From: Streptomyces sp. BA2
Lineage (GTDB): Bacteria; Actinomycetota; Actinomycetes; Streptomycetales; Streptomycetaceae
Reading direction: 5' to 3'
DNA length: 64,000 nt
NCBI RefSeq assembly: GCF_009769735.1
Contig: NZ_WSRO01000002.1
Coordinates: 2,232,001 to 2,296,000 of the forward strand
Below are positions 8,045-16,353 of this stretch, in pieces. How positions within the stretch are numbered: position 1 is the first letter of the stretch; each line of letters starts with the position of its first letter. The notes under the pieces were generated by a model. That model searched no databases. It worked only from the letters and a program-made list of their open reading frames with translations, and had not been told where the DNA came from. The position numbers were made by a program, and so were the translations under genes.

Positions 8045-9607
8045 CTAGTCGCTCTCTTCGGTGCGGGGCTCTTCGGTCTCTCGGCCGGCGGTGGCGAAGG
8101 CCGCCATGCCGGTGAAGGACGCGTCGGGCGGCGCCGCGGGCGGCGCGGGAGTGTCTTTCGTGGTCTCCGGCCTTGCTCCCGCCCTCCCCGGGGAGTCGGT
8201 GCGCTTGCTCCTGCGCCGGGGCAGACCGCCGGGCGTGACGTCCTCGGCGGCCCGCACCTGCTGGGCGGCGGACGCGACGGCCGGCCGGGACCGGGGAGCC
8301 GTCTCCACGGCGGGTGCCTGCCTCCGCGCCTGGGCCGGCGTCGTCACGGGGGCGGGTGGCAGCCGGCTGAAGTACTTGTGCGGCACGACGACGACCACCG
8401 AGGTGCCGAGCCAGGGCGAGTCGGCGAAGGCGACCCTGATCCCGTGCTTGCGGGCGAGGGTGCCGACGACGCGCAGGCCCAGGTGCGCGTCCTCCGAGAG
8501 GCCGCCGATGCCGGGGCCGTCCGCGACGCCGTCGAGTGCCTGCAGCGCCTGCTGCTTCTTCTCGTCGGTCAGGCCCTTGCCCGCGTCCTGGATCTCGATG
8601 CCGACGCCGTTGGGCACCTCCTTGCCGGACACGACGACCGGCTCGGTGGGCGGCGAGTAGCGCGCCGCGTTGTCAAGGAGGTGGGCGAAGATCAGCGTGA
8701 GGTGGTCCACCAGGCCGCCGTCGACGCCGAGTTCGGGCAACTGGCGCAGCTGGACCCGGTCGAAGTCCTTGATGCGGCCGATGCCGCCGCGTACGACGCT
8801 GAGCAGGCGCTGCGGCTCCTGCCACTGGCGGCCGGGCCGGTCCGTGCCGCCGAGCACGCCGATGCTCGCGGCCAGACAGTCCGCGGGGCCGATCGCCTGG
8901 TCGAGCTCCATCAGGCCCTGGGCGACGGCGGGGGTACCGCCGTGCTCGCCCTGCATCTCGTGCAGTCGGCCGCGGATCTTTCCGGTGAGCACGTGGATCC
9001 GGCTGCCGATGCTGATCACGGCCTGCTCGGCGGAGGTGCTGCGGTTGAACTCCTCTTCGACGGCGATCAGGCCGGTCCGCAGGACCTTGCGCAGTTCGAG
9101 CCTGAACTCCGGTGAGATCTCGGTCTCCTGGTCGAGCGCGCGCGGCAGGACGTCCTCGATCGCCTCACCGCCGCGCAAGCCTTCGAAGGCCGCGGGCAGG
9201 AATTCGTCGGCCAGGCGGGCGACCAGGGCCTGCTGCCGGTCGAGCCGCCACTGCCACGCCTTGGCCTCGTCCATCTGGTGAGCTTCGTAGGCGGCGCGTT
9301 CGTCCTCGTGCCGCCGCTCGATGACGGCGACGTGCTGCTGCCACTGCTGGGAGTGGTTCAGCTGGGCGGTGCGGGCGTCGTCGGCCGCGCGACGCAGCTC
9401 CTGTCGCGTGCGTAACAGGAGGCGGACGCACGCGGCGGCGGCCGCGGCTGCCGCGAGGGCCGCGACCGCGGCGGGTATTCGGGCCGGGTCGGAGCCGGCG
9501 GCCAGGGTGGCGACGCTGCCCGCACCGAGGCCGGCCGGTAACAGCCACCAGCTGTACCAGGCCGCGGGCGCCCGGGCAGCCGCCGACGGCGGCGTGGCAA
9601 GTTCCAT
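8045..9607 (-). CDS. cvnA: conservon sensor histidine-kinase-like protein (CvnA), with two TTA codons
   Basis: 520 aa. I choose ATG at 9607 because GAGGA lies six bases before it; an ATG two codons upstream sits on top of that site. Two membrane segments (about 17-38 and 45-65) with a short loop, then a coiled coil, then a GHKL ATPase domain: N-box HLLDNAARYSPP, G1 IEIQDAGKGL, and G2-like LGLRVVGTLARKHGIRV. The C-terminal about 130 residues are Ala/Pro-rich and disordered. There is no clear phospho-acceptor H-box, as is usual for CvnA. Two Leu codons are TTA (minus-strand complement of 9539-9541 and 9413-9415; codons 23 and 65), which makes translation depend on the bldA tRNA, so the whole coupled operon is probably developmentally timed. 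The 217 bp upstream contain GCGACAGC direct repeats around 9731-9765. Confidence 0.93.
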   Translation of the reverse strand: MELATPPSAAARAPAAWYSWWLLPAGLGAGSVATLAAGSDPARIPAAVAALAAAAAAAACVRLLLRTRQELRRAADDARTAQLNHSQQWQQHVAVIERRHEDERAAYEAHQMDEAKAWQWRLDRQQALVARLADEFLPAAFEGLRGGEAIEDVLPRALDQETEISPEFRLELRKVLRTGLIAVEEEFNRSTSAEQAVISIGSRIHVLTGKIRGRLHEMQGEHGGTPAVAQGLMELDQAIGPADCLAASIGVLGGTDRPGRQWQEPQRLLSVVRGGIGRIKDFDRVQLRQLPELGVDGGLVDHLTLIFAHLLDNAARYSPPTEPVVVSGKEVPNGVGIEIQDAGKGLTDEKKQQALQALDGVADGPGIGGLSEDAHLGLRVVGTLARKHGIRVAFADSPWLGTSVVVVVPHKYFSRLPPAPVTTPAQARRQAPAVETAPRSRPAVASAAQQVRAAEDVTPGGLPRRRSKRTDSPGRAGARPETTKDTPAPPAAPPDASFTGMAAFATAGRETEEPRTEESD

Positions 9608-9824
9608 CTGCATCCTCAAAACCAACGCGATCGAAGAGTGGACAACCCAACCAAGGGGCCGCACCCGTCGCAGCCCGGTGCCCCCTGGGACGGCGGCGGC
9701 ACCCTCTCGATCACCTGCGTGATCCCCCGTGCGACAGCGCGACAGCGCCGTGGTGCGCGACAGACTGATATCGCGTCAACTCACGGCGCTGCAGGGGAGC
9801 TTATCTGGTGGAGCGCGGTGGAAA

Positions 9825-11240
9825 TCAATCTTGTGGATCTCTGATCCCGTCCCACAGACCCTCGTGTCGGCGGTGCGCCGGTGTGAGCCCTTGGGTGAAG
9901 AACTTGTCGTAGTACTCGTTCTCCACGTGGTGGGCCTGCAGCCAGACTCCGGGGACGTGGATCGCGTCCGTGTGGGCGGGGAAGCGGCGGTGCGTGCGGA
10001 GGATGTACGTGCAGATGTCGCGGGCGCACTCGATCACCCGCTCCTCGTACTCGCTCGCTTCGGCGAGGTAGCGCTGGCCGTAGTCCTCCCGGTAGATGCG
10101 GGTGAAGACGTCCTTGTCGCCGTAGACGCCGCCGGGGCCGAACTTCTCGCGGATCACCGCGTCCACCGCGTCGGACATCGACGAGAACGCCGGTGGGCAC
10201 ATCGCGGAGATGAGCTGCTCGCCGCCTGGCGCCTTCAGGCCCACCGGGTGCGAGCGCACGTTGGCGTACTTGGGGAGCGGGATGTGCCAGCGCCACACGT
10301 CGGCGGGGCGCCAGCGCGGGGTGACGAAGGTGAAGCCGAGCATCTTGCCGTAGGCGGGGGAGAACTTCGGGTCTCCCAGGGCGATTTGGGGGTTGATGGA
10401 CGCGTGGATCCAGGCGCCGAGGCCCATCGCGTCCGCCACCAGCATCAGGTTCTGGAGCAGCAGGTCCGCCTCGATCTGGGTGCGGAGAGGGCCCAGTGCC
10501 CCGAGCGGCAGTTTCAGTTCCTCGTTCAGGAAACCGTTCTTGATCCACTTCTTGACGCCTGCGGGGCGGTAGAAGTTCCGGTCGTCCACGAGCGTGGGCC
10601 GTGCCCCGTCCGGCTGCGTGAGCAGGTACATCAGGGCGTTGATGTACTGGTGGGACAGGTCCACCACGGGGAACAGGATCGTCGTGCCCGGCAGGTTGGA
10701 CAGGAAGCGGTTCGAGTCCAGGTAGGCCGGGAAGTCCCGCAGGCCCTCCGCCACGTCCAGCCGGTGGTCGAGGACCTTGACCTTGGCTTCCCGTGCGCGG
10801 GCGGTCAGGGTCGCGTCGTCGAAGGGTTCCTCCGGCGCGGGTGGCAGCTTCCTCAGGTAGTACGTGCCGGTGTCGTTGATCAGGAAGAAGTGCGTGCCCT
10901 GCGCGTTGTCGGGGCTGCCCGCCGTGCGCCCCGCCATGGTCAGGTTCGGCTTCGCCATGATCGGCTTGCCGTTCCGCGGGTCCTCGAAGGGGCGGTCGGG
11001 CATGGTGAGACCCGTGCAGCCGGTGAGGGCGATCAGGACCGCCTCCTCCAGTTCGGTCAGCGGCTGCGGCGGGTCCTTGGAGACGTAACTCATCGATCCC
11101 GCGGGGACGGTGGCGCCGCGGCTCACCCGGTGGGTGCGGCGGCGCCAGACCGTCTCCAGAAGGGGCCGTACGAAGAGGTCGGCGAGCCCGGGGTGGTGGC
11201 CGTTCGCGCGGCTCTCGGGCCCGGGCTCAGTCGGAGGCAT
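9825..11240 (-). CDS. nitroreductase-like conserved protein coupled to the dioxygenase gene
   Basis: 471 aa. Its ATG lies inside the end of the preceding peroxidase gene (14-bp overlap), so the two are made together. The region LTELEEAVLIALTGCTGL, then PNLTMAGRTAGSPDNAQGTH and a strand resembling GTYYLRKLP, followed by DLLLQNLMLVADAMGLGAWI, looks like the N-terminal strand-helix and the core helix of the FMN-binding nitroreductase fold. There is a large insertion and a C-terminal extension of about 200 residues with many aromatic residues (YREDYGQRYL, VPGVWLQAHHVENEYY). The assignment is by pattern only. It may be a flavin-dependent reductase that processes the oxygenated product of its partner, or a structural relative without redox activity. 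Confidence 0.6.
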   Translation of the reverse strand: MPPTEPGPESRANGHHPGLADLFVRPLLETVWRRRTHRVSRGATVPAGSMSYVSKDPPQPLTELEEAVLIALTGCTGLTMPDRPFEDPRNGKPIMAKPNLTMAGRTAGSPDNAQGTHFFLINDTGTYYLRKLPPAPEEPFDDATLTARAREAKVKVLDHRLDVAEGLRDFPAYLDSNRFLSNLPGTTILFPVVDLSHQYINALMYLLTQPDGARPTLVDDRNFYRPAGVKKWIKNGFLNEELKLPLGALGPLRTQIEADLLLQNLMLVADAMGLGAWIHASINPQIALGDPKFSPAYGKMLGFTFVTPRWRPADVWRWHIPLPKYANVRSHPVGLKAPGGEQLISAMCPPAFSSMSDAVDAVIREKFGPGGVYGDKDVFTRIYREDYGQRYLAEASEYEERVIECARDICTYILRTHRRFPAHTDAIHVPGVWLQAHHVENEYYDKFFTQGLTPAHRRHEGLWDGIRDPQD

Positions 11241-14106
11241 CGCTGTCTCCGTCCCGAACCGGCTTGACCTGTCGCCACGGCGCGAACGCGCTCGCGTCGC
11301 GGGGCAGCAGACCGGCGAGTTCCGGGGCGTGCCGCTGGATCACGGACTTCATGCCGCTCTTCTCGACCCATTCGATGCCGAGCGGCGTGTAGATCTCGGG
11401 GCGGTAGTCGACGGTCAGGAAGCGGTCGCTCTGCAGGCGCCGCGTCGCCATCAGGATGAAGATGCGGAAGGCCGTGTCGCTGAACCCGAAGCCGGTCGGC
11501 GGGTTCTCGGCGAACAGGCCGACCACGGTGTCGATCTCGTCGACCGAGCTGTAGACGTCCTTGAGGCGCGCGACGGTCTCGGGGTCCTGGCTCAGGTCCT
11601 CGAAGCGGCGGATGCGCGGCTTGTGCAGGCCCGCGCGGAAGTCGTTGTAGCGCGGCACGCCCCGCCTGCGGGTGCGGACGAGGTCGACGACCGACAGGTC
11701 GATGATCTCGCCGTCGCGCTCGAAGCGCTGCAGCGCGCGCGGGAAGTTGTTCAGGGTGATCGCGCCGGGGTGGGCGATGCCCAGCGAGTAGAGGGTGTCG
11801 GCCAGGCCCGTCTTGCGGATGGCGGCCTCCGCCGCGCCGCCCTGGATGTCCTGGAAGGTCAGGCTCTCCAGACGCTGTCCGAAGTGGTGCTCGCGCATCA
11901 CGTAGTCGTCGGGGATCAGCGGGTGCATGCGGTAGACGGTGACGAAGTCCTCGGTGAGGGAGTACGGCGCCGCGTGGTGGTCCGGCAGCGTCTTGGGGAT
12001 GCCGGTCAGCGAGTGGGACTCCAGGAGCCACAGGCCCAGCTTGTTGAGCCAATTGTCCGGCGGGCCCTCCCAGTTGGTGTGCAGGCCGAGGTCGATGGCC
12101 TCGGTGGCGAGGATCGCCGGGGTCCACTCCACCGTGTGGATCTTGGCGATGAGGGCGGAGACGACCAGGCGCGCCGCGTGGTAGATGCTGTCCTCGCTCA
12201 TCGCCGGGTACTCGCGGCGCATGGCCGCGCAGACCGCGTTGTGTTCGCGGGCGAAGAGCGTGTGCATGGCGCTGAGGCCGAGCCACCAGCTCTCGTTGAA
12301 GCCGGTGAGCGGGATGCCGTTCTGGCCGATGGGCAGATGGCCTTCCTCCAGGCGCAGGTTCGCGCTCCCGTCGGGCTCGCGCAGGAACTTCGCGGTCTGC
12401 TCGTCCGCGCCGTACACCTCGGAGCCGTCCCACCAGTGGGACGCGGTGTTGGCGAAGAGGATCGGGGGCTGGTTGCCGGGGAGCTGGATGCCCTCGTTCT
12501 CGGCGAAGCGCATCACGTTCTCGGGCGGCCCGCCGGGGGTGTTGTGCCAGGTGCTGCCGGGCGGCAGCGGGACCTCGACGGTCTTGGTGCCGAACGGGTA
12601 GCGGCCGTGGTTGACCCAGTCATGGACCTGGAACTGGATCCAGGCGGCGGCCAGGATGTTGAGCGAGGTCGCCGGCACGAAGGTGTCGCGCTGCAGGAGT
12701 TGGCGGCTGACGGTGACCGGGTTCGGGGTGTCGAAGAGGTCGGGCCGGTAGTCCGGCTTCAGGTTGCGTCCGAAGGCGGCGCCCACGGCTCCCATGGAGG
12801 GCGCGGAGAGGTCGTTGTGCTTCCCGTCGTACGACCGGGCCGTGCGCAGCCGCTCGTCGACCGGCGCCGGAACACGGACGGCCTTCGGCGGGGCCTCGTG
12901 GACGTCGGTGTCGATGAGGTTGAGGCGCCGGAGCGCCTTGCGCAGGAAGACCAGGTTCAGCAGGCTCGCCTCCAACGGCAGCCTGTGCCACGGAACATAG
13001 CGGTTGACCGCGGCGAAGAACCGGCCGACGGGGATGCCGAGCACCGTGTTGCGCAGCGGCTCCGGGGTGCTGAAGCGCAGGCCCTGACGGTGGGCGGCGC
13101 TCGCTTCGTACGCGGCCTTGCGGGCGCGGTTGAGATTGCCGAGTGGGCGGAACTCGTCGGTCGTGTACCAGGGGTTGAAGGCGAGCTCCTCGACCCGTCC
13201 CGCCGCCGCCTGTGCCTCGGCGGTGGTGAGGTCCTGGCGCGGAATGGTGAGGCGTCCGACGGGCACCGCGGGCGTGATGGTGTCCTTCCACTCCACGGAG
13301 CCGTCCTCGATGGGCGTGCGCTGCTCGTCCACGTACCGCTGGACGCACAGGTCGAAGGCGACGTCCGACGTGACGAGGCGGTGCGCCAGTTCGCGGTGCA
13401 GGAAGCCGGGGTCGCGGCGCTCGGGCTTCGGCTCGGGGGCGCTGCCCACCACGGGGCGCAGGAGGTAGCGGACGGGGCCCGCCTCGCCCCAGAGGATGGC
13501 GCCGCGGCTCCAGTACGTCTCCCTGGCGAGGCTGTTGACCTTTTGCCGGGTGGCGGCCTGGATGTTGCGCCGCATCCGGGTCGCGGTGGAGAGCCCGACG
13601 GCCAGCGGGAGCTTCACGAACAGGCCGAAGGCCTTCTCCAGCGTGCTGTTCGCGCCCGCCATGGCCTTGGCGAAGGCGACGAACTCGCGGGCGTCGCGGG
13701 CGTGCGACACCGGGAAGTTGGTGGCGAGCAGGTCGTGGCTCTCCTCCTCCGACACCGTCACGCGCACGGCCACGCCGCGCAGGTCGGCCGCGGCGTCGGG
13801 CTGCCGGGTGCCGCTGGCGTTGGAGAGCCGCACGGTCGCCGCGTAGTCGGCGCCGGGCCTGGCGAAGCCGCTGCGCAGGGCCTCGGGCAGGTCTTCGTGG
13901 AAGGTGAGGCGGGCGTTCTCCACACCGAGCGCGGGTTTCGCGTGCTGGGTGCGCGCGAGAGAACCGGCGCCGCTGGTGCGCCGGTTCTTCGCCTGGACCT
14001 TCATGATCTCGCGGGCCAGGCGCTCGAAGAGGCGGCGCTCCGCCTCGGGGCTGCCGCCCACGTATCGCTCGTAGGTCTGCTCGTACTGTCCGGCGGTGTC
14101 GACCAT
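11227..14106 (-). CDS. two-heme fusion: catalase-like domain plus alpha-dioxygenase/cyclooxygenase-like domain
   Basis: 959 aa from ATG at 14106, with AAGGAAG eight bases upstream. Residues about 1-380 resemble catalase and catalase-related allene oxide synthases: distal His in RTQHAKP (H55), TVRLSNASG, an Asn in LLATNFPVSHARDAREF (N130) and the proximal-Tyr motif RxxxY in RARKAAY (R329, Y333). Residues about 430-950 match plant alpha-dioxygenase (PIOX): FGRN, LNILAAAWIQFQVHDW with distal His H495, HWWDGSEVYG, LFAREHNAVC, ARLVVSALIAKIHTVEW and VYRMHPLIPDD, where Y725 and H728 sit as the catalytic Tyr and proximal His of cyclooxygenases. Both heme sites look intact. I infer a fatty-acid dioxygenase that hands its hydroperoxide to a built-in catalase-type heme. 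No signal peptide. Confidence 0.85.
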   Translation of the reverse strand: MVDTAGQYEQTYERYVGGSPEAERRLFERLAREIMKVQAKNRRTSGAGSLARTQHAKPALGVENARLTFHEDLPEALRSGFARPGADYAATVRLSNASGTRQPDAAADLRGVAVRVTVSEEESHDLLATNFPVSHARDAREFVAFAKAMAGANSTLEKAFGLFVKLPLAVGLSTATRMRRNIQAATRQKVNSLARETYWSRGAILWGEAGPVRYLLRPVVGSAPEPKPERRDPGFLHRELAHRLVTSDVAFDLCVQRYVDEQRTPIEDGSVEWKDTITPAVPVGRLTIPRQDLTTAEAQAAAGRVEELAFNPWYTTDEFRPLGNLNRARKAAYEASAAHRQGLRFSTPEPLRNTVLGIPVGRFFAAVNRYVPWHRLPLEASLLNLVFLRKALRRLNLIDTDVHEAPPKAVRVPAPVDERLRTARSYDGKHNDLSAPSMGAVGAAFGRNLKPDYRPDLFDTPNPVTVSRQLLQRDTFVPATSLNILAAAWIQFQVHDWVNHGRYPFGTKTVEVPLPPGSTWHNTPGGPPENVMRFAENEGIQLPGNQPPILFANTASHWWDGSEVYGADEQTAKFLREPDGSANLRLEEGHLPIGQNGIPLTGFNESWWLGLSAMHTLFAREHNAVCAAMRREYPAMSEDSIYHAARLVVSALIAKIHTVEWTPAILATEAIDLGLHTNWEGPPDNWLNKLGLWLLESHSLTGIPKTLPDHHAAPYSLTEDFVTVYRMHPLIPDDYVMREHHFGQRLESLTFQDIQGGAAEAAIRKTGLADTLYSLGIAHPGAITLNNFPRALQRFERDGEIIDLSVVDLVRTRRRGVPRYNDFRAGLHKPRIRRFEDLSQDPETVARLKDVYSSVDEIDTVVGLFAENPPTGFGFSDTAFRIFILMATRRLQSDRFLTVDYRPEIYTPLGIEWVEKSGMKSVIQRHAPELAGLLPRDASAFAPWRQVKPVRDGDSDASD

Positions 14107-14515
14107 CAGGAGCTTCCTTCGCACGCAGGCGTACGGGACGGGTGGGCTCGGCCCTGTCCGACGGCAGGACCTTGGGGCCCTGTCCGACGACAGGGCCTAG
14201 GACGCTACTGGCGGCACCGGGCGGCCACAGCGCGGGTTCCCGCCTATGTGCGGGGCGCCGCCCTGGCCTCGAACAGGCAGGCGGGCGAGGGTGTTTGGGC
14301 CCGTCGGGCGCCCTGGGACCGCCGTGCGGCGCGGCGCGAGTGATCGTCCGGGATTCCCACTGGAGTCTTCTCTCACAGCAACCCCAGGAGCGGAGGTGCG
14401 CCGATGGCCGGTCCGTGACGGGTGGGCCGGGCCCTTACACGCGTGAGTTGACTGCGGATCGGGCCGGTGGTGTGCTCACAACTCCGTTGCCGTCACCGCC
14501 CGTTCCGGGGGAACC
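14107..14515. promoter_or_regulatory. divergent promoter region with duplicated hairpin element
   Basis: About 410 bp between the dioxygenase fusion gene and the lipase gene, with no credible ORF. GGCCCTGTCCGACG occurs twice, at 14150-14163 and 14176-14189. The second copy forms a perfect 9-bp inverted repeat (GGCCCTGTC at 14176-14184 with GACAGGGCC at 14189-14197), the first an imperfect one. The two copies are 26 bp apart and close to the fusion gene start, so they could be an operator or an mRNA leader structure. The remaining part is GC-rich without clear sites. Confidence 0.5.
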
Positions 14516-15793
14516 ATGCGGGACCACCACGCCAAGGCTCCGTCGTTCACCGACCTGCGCCCGTACAAGACCAGTACCGACACCGGCCCCGGCCCGGACT
14601 TCCCGGTCTATCCCGACCTGGTGGAGCGGCTGGTGGAGGCCAAGGCCCAGCCCGATCCGGAGGGCGTGGTCCCGCACGCCCTTGCGATCTGCTCGGCGTA
14701 CGCCTACGCCGGGTCCGCCGAGGAGGCCGACGCGGCGACGTTGTCCATGATCATGGCGCGGCTCGGCCTTGAGGAGAACGACTGCCGGGTCTTCGAGCAG
14801 CGGGTGGGCGCGATGTACATCGCGTCGGCGGCGTACCTCATCCAGGACAAGGACCGGCGGGTGGTGATCCTCTGCTACCGCGGCACGCAGCCCGAGGACA
14901 TCATCAGCATCCTCACCGACGCCGACGTACGGCCCGAGACGCTCCGCGTGGACCTCGGCGGGGAGCGGTACGACGTCCACGCGGGCTTCTACCGCAACAT
15001 GAGGGCTTCCCGGTACCTGGTCATGCAGGCCCTGGAGCGTGCGCTGCGCGGCGAGTCGGTCAACCCCGACGAACAGGGCACGGTGGGCGACGGGATGGAG
15101 GCGCTCTACATCACCGGGCACAGTCTCGGCGGTGCGATGGCGGCGCTGATGGGCGTCGTGCTGGTCCACGAGCCGCGCTACGCCGCCGTCGCGGAACGCC
15201 TGAAGGCCGTCTACACCTTCGGCCAACCCATGCTGGGCGGGCCCGAGTTGGCCCGCGCCTGCCACGCGGCCTGTGATCCGCGGGGCGTCCACGTGCTGCG
15301 CGACCGGCTCATCCGCTACATCTTCGACCGCGATGTCGTGCCCGCGCTGCCGCCGCGCCCGGTCGGGCCGTACGCACCCTTCGGCCGCGAGTTCCACTAC
15401 CGGCGCAGGCGGAGCGTGGTCGACGGCGCCGTCTCGCTCACGGCCGACGCGATGATCGAGGCGCTGTCCCTGCCGGGCGATCTGCTCGGGGGGCGGCTGC
15501 CTGCCATGGCGGGGCGCAGGGCGAAGTCGGTGGGGCGGGCCCTGGCCGAGCTGGCGCGGGGGCCCGGCCGTGAGCACGGCTGGATCGAGGTGCGGGACCC
15601 GGCGCCGCACTACCCGCAGATGGACAGCCTCGCGGGGCTCGCGGTGGTGGCACCGCTCGCGTTCTTCGCGGCCCGGCTCGCGCTGACGCGGAACGTCCCG
15701 TTCACGTACTCCTTCGAGGACCACGGGCCGGGGCACTACGTGAACGCGCTGGCGCCGCCGGGGGTCATGAGCGAGTTCGGGGACATCCGGTGA
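14516..15793 (+). CDS. class 3 lipase family protein
   Basis: 425 aa from ATG at 14516 after GGGGGAA. Shows the lipase class 3 pattern: YRGTQ at about 121-125 (oxyanion region), a strand ending in DVHAGFY, the nucleophile elbow TGHSLGGAM with Ser203, and a following TFGQPMLGG; the catalytic Asp is probably in FDRDVVPALPP. The last about 50 residues contain a hydrophobic helix (LAGLAVVAPLAFFAARLAL) and could contact membrane. No signal peptide. It would release fatty acids from acylglycerols or phospholipids. Divergent from the dioxygenase fusion gene with a shared regulatory region, so it is a plausible substrate supplier for that enzyme; this link is inference. Confidence 0.85.
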   Translation: MRDHHAKAPSFTDLRPYKTSTDTGPGPDFPVYPDLVERLVEAKAQPDPEGVVPHALAICSAYAYAGSAEEADAATLSMIMARLGLEENDCRVFEQRVGAMYIASAAYLIQDKDRRVVILCYRGTQPEDIISILTDADVRPETLRVDLGGERYDVHAGFYRNMRASRYLVMQALERALRGESVNPDEQGTVGDGMEALYITGHSLGGAMAALMGVVLVHEPRYAAVAERLKAVYTFGQPMLGGPELARACHAACDPRGVHVLRDRLIRYIFDRDVVPALPPRPVGPYAPFGREFHYRRRRSVVDGAVSLTADAMIEALSLPGDLLGGRLPAMAGRRAKSVGRALAELARGPGREHGWIEVRDPAPHYPQMDSLAGLAVVAPLAFFAARLALTRNVPFTYSFEDHGPGHYVNALAPPGVMSEFGDIR

Positions 15794-15811
15794 CGGGCCG
15801 CCGGGCCGCGG

Positions 15812-16213
15812 CTAGTCGATGAAGGCCCCGTCGACGTACACCCAGGCCCCGTCGAGCCGCTCGAAACGGCTCCGCTCGTGGAGGGCCTCCTTGCGGCCCC
15901 CGTCGGTGTAGCGGGCCCGGAACTCGACCGTGCCGGTGGTGTGGAACGCGGTGCCGTCCGCCGTGTCCAGGATCTCCAGGCCGACCCAGCGGAGCCCCGG
16001 GTCGAACTCCACGCGGGGCGGCCTGGTGCGCGGGTGCCAGGTGCGCAGGAGGTAGGCCTCGTCCTTGACGGCGAAGGCGCAGTAGCGGGAGCGCATCAGC
16101 TCCTCGGGCACGGCGGCCACGGCCTCGCCCTTGTGCAGCCTGCCGCAGCACTTCTCGTACGGCTGGGGGTGGCCGCAGGGGCAGGACGGGGTACTGGGAG
16201 CACGTCGGGACAT
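15812..16213 (-). CDS. YchJ family protein (UPF0225) with SEC-C motif
   Basis: 133 aa from ATG at 16213 (MSRRAPSTPS); a second ATG lies three codons upstream. N-terminal SEC-C type zinc motif CPCGHPQPYEKCCGRLH, followed by the conserved YchJ domain with ELMRSRYCAFAVKDEAYLLRTWH and a C-terminal WVYVDGAF. Members have an NTF2-like fold and bind zinc through C-x-C...CC/CH. Function is not established. Convergent with the lipase gene, 18 bp apart. Confidence 0.88.
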   Translation of the reverse strand: MSRRAPSTPSCPCGHPQPYEKCCGRLHKGEAVAAVPEELMRSRYCAFAVKDEAYLLRTWHPRTRPPRVEFDPGLRWVGLEILDTADGTAFHTTGTVEFRARYTDGGRKEALHERSRFERLDGAWVYVDGAFID

Positions 16214-16239
16214 GCGGACCATTGTCCCCGACGACGGGG

Positions 16240-16345
16240 GGGAGGAGCGCCCCGCAGGGGCGCGGGGCTCTGACATGTGCGGCTTCGCCGCGTGGGCGCG
16301 ACCAGCCACGACGCGCCCGCGGAATGCACCCGAGCCCCGGAAGGG
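16240..16345. repeat. GC-rich intergenic hairpin element resembling a dispersed Streptomyces repeat
   Basis: The gap after the gntR gene contains GCCCCGCAGGGGC and GGGGCGCGGGGCTC followed by GCGCGACCAGCCACGACGCG. The last part resembles an intergenic sequence I know from many Streptomyces genomes; only one copy is in this window, so this rests on memory of the pattern, not on comparison here. Confidence 0.4.
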
Positions 16346-16353
16346 GGCGTCCG

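Noticed and set aside
11110..14343. Very long plus-strand open frame (1077 codons) opposite the two-heme fusion gene
   Set aside because: It is the antisense shadow of a real gene in high-GC DNA; its product is compositionally extreme (Val/Arg/Gly/Asp/His-rich) with no motif, while the minus-strand protein has complete enzyme signatures.
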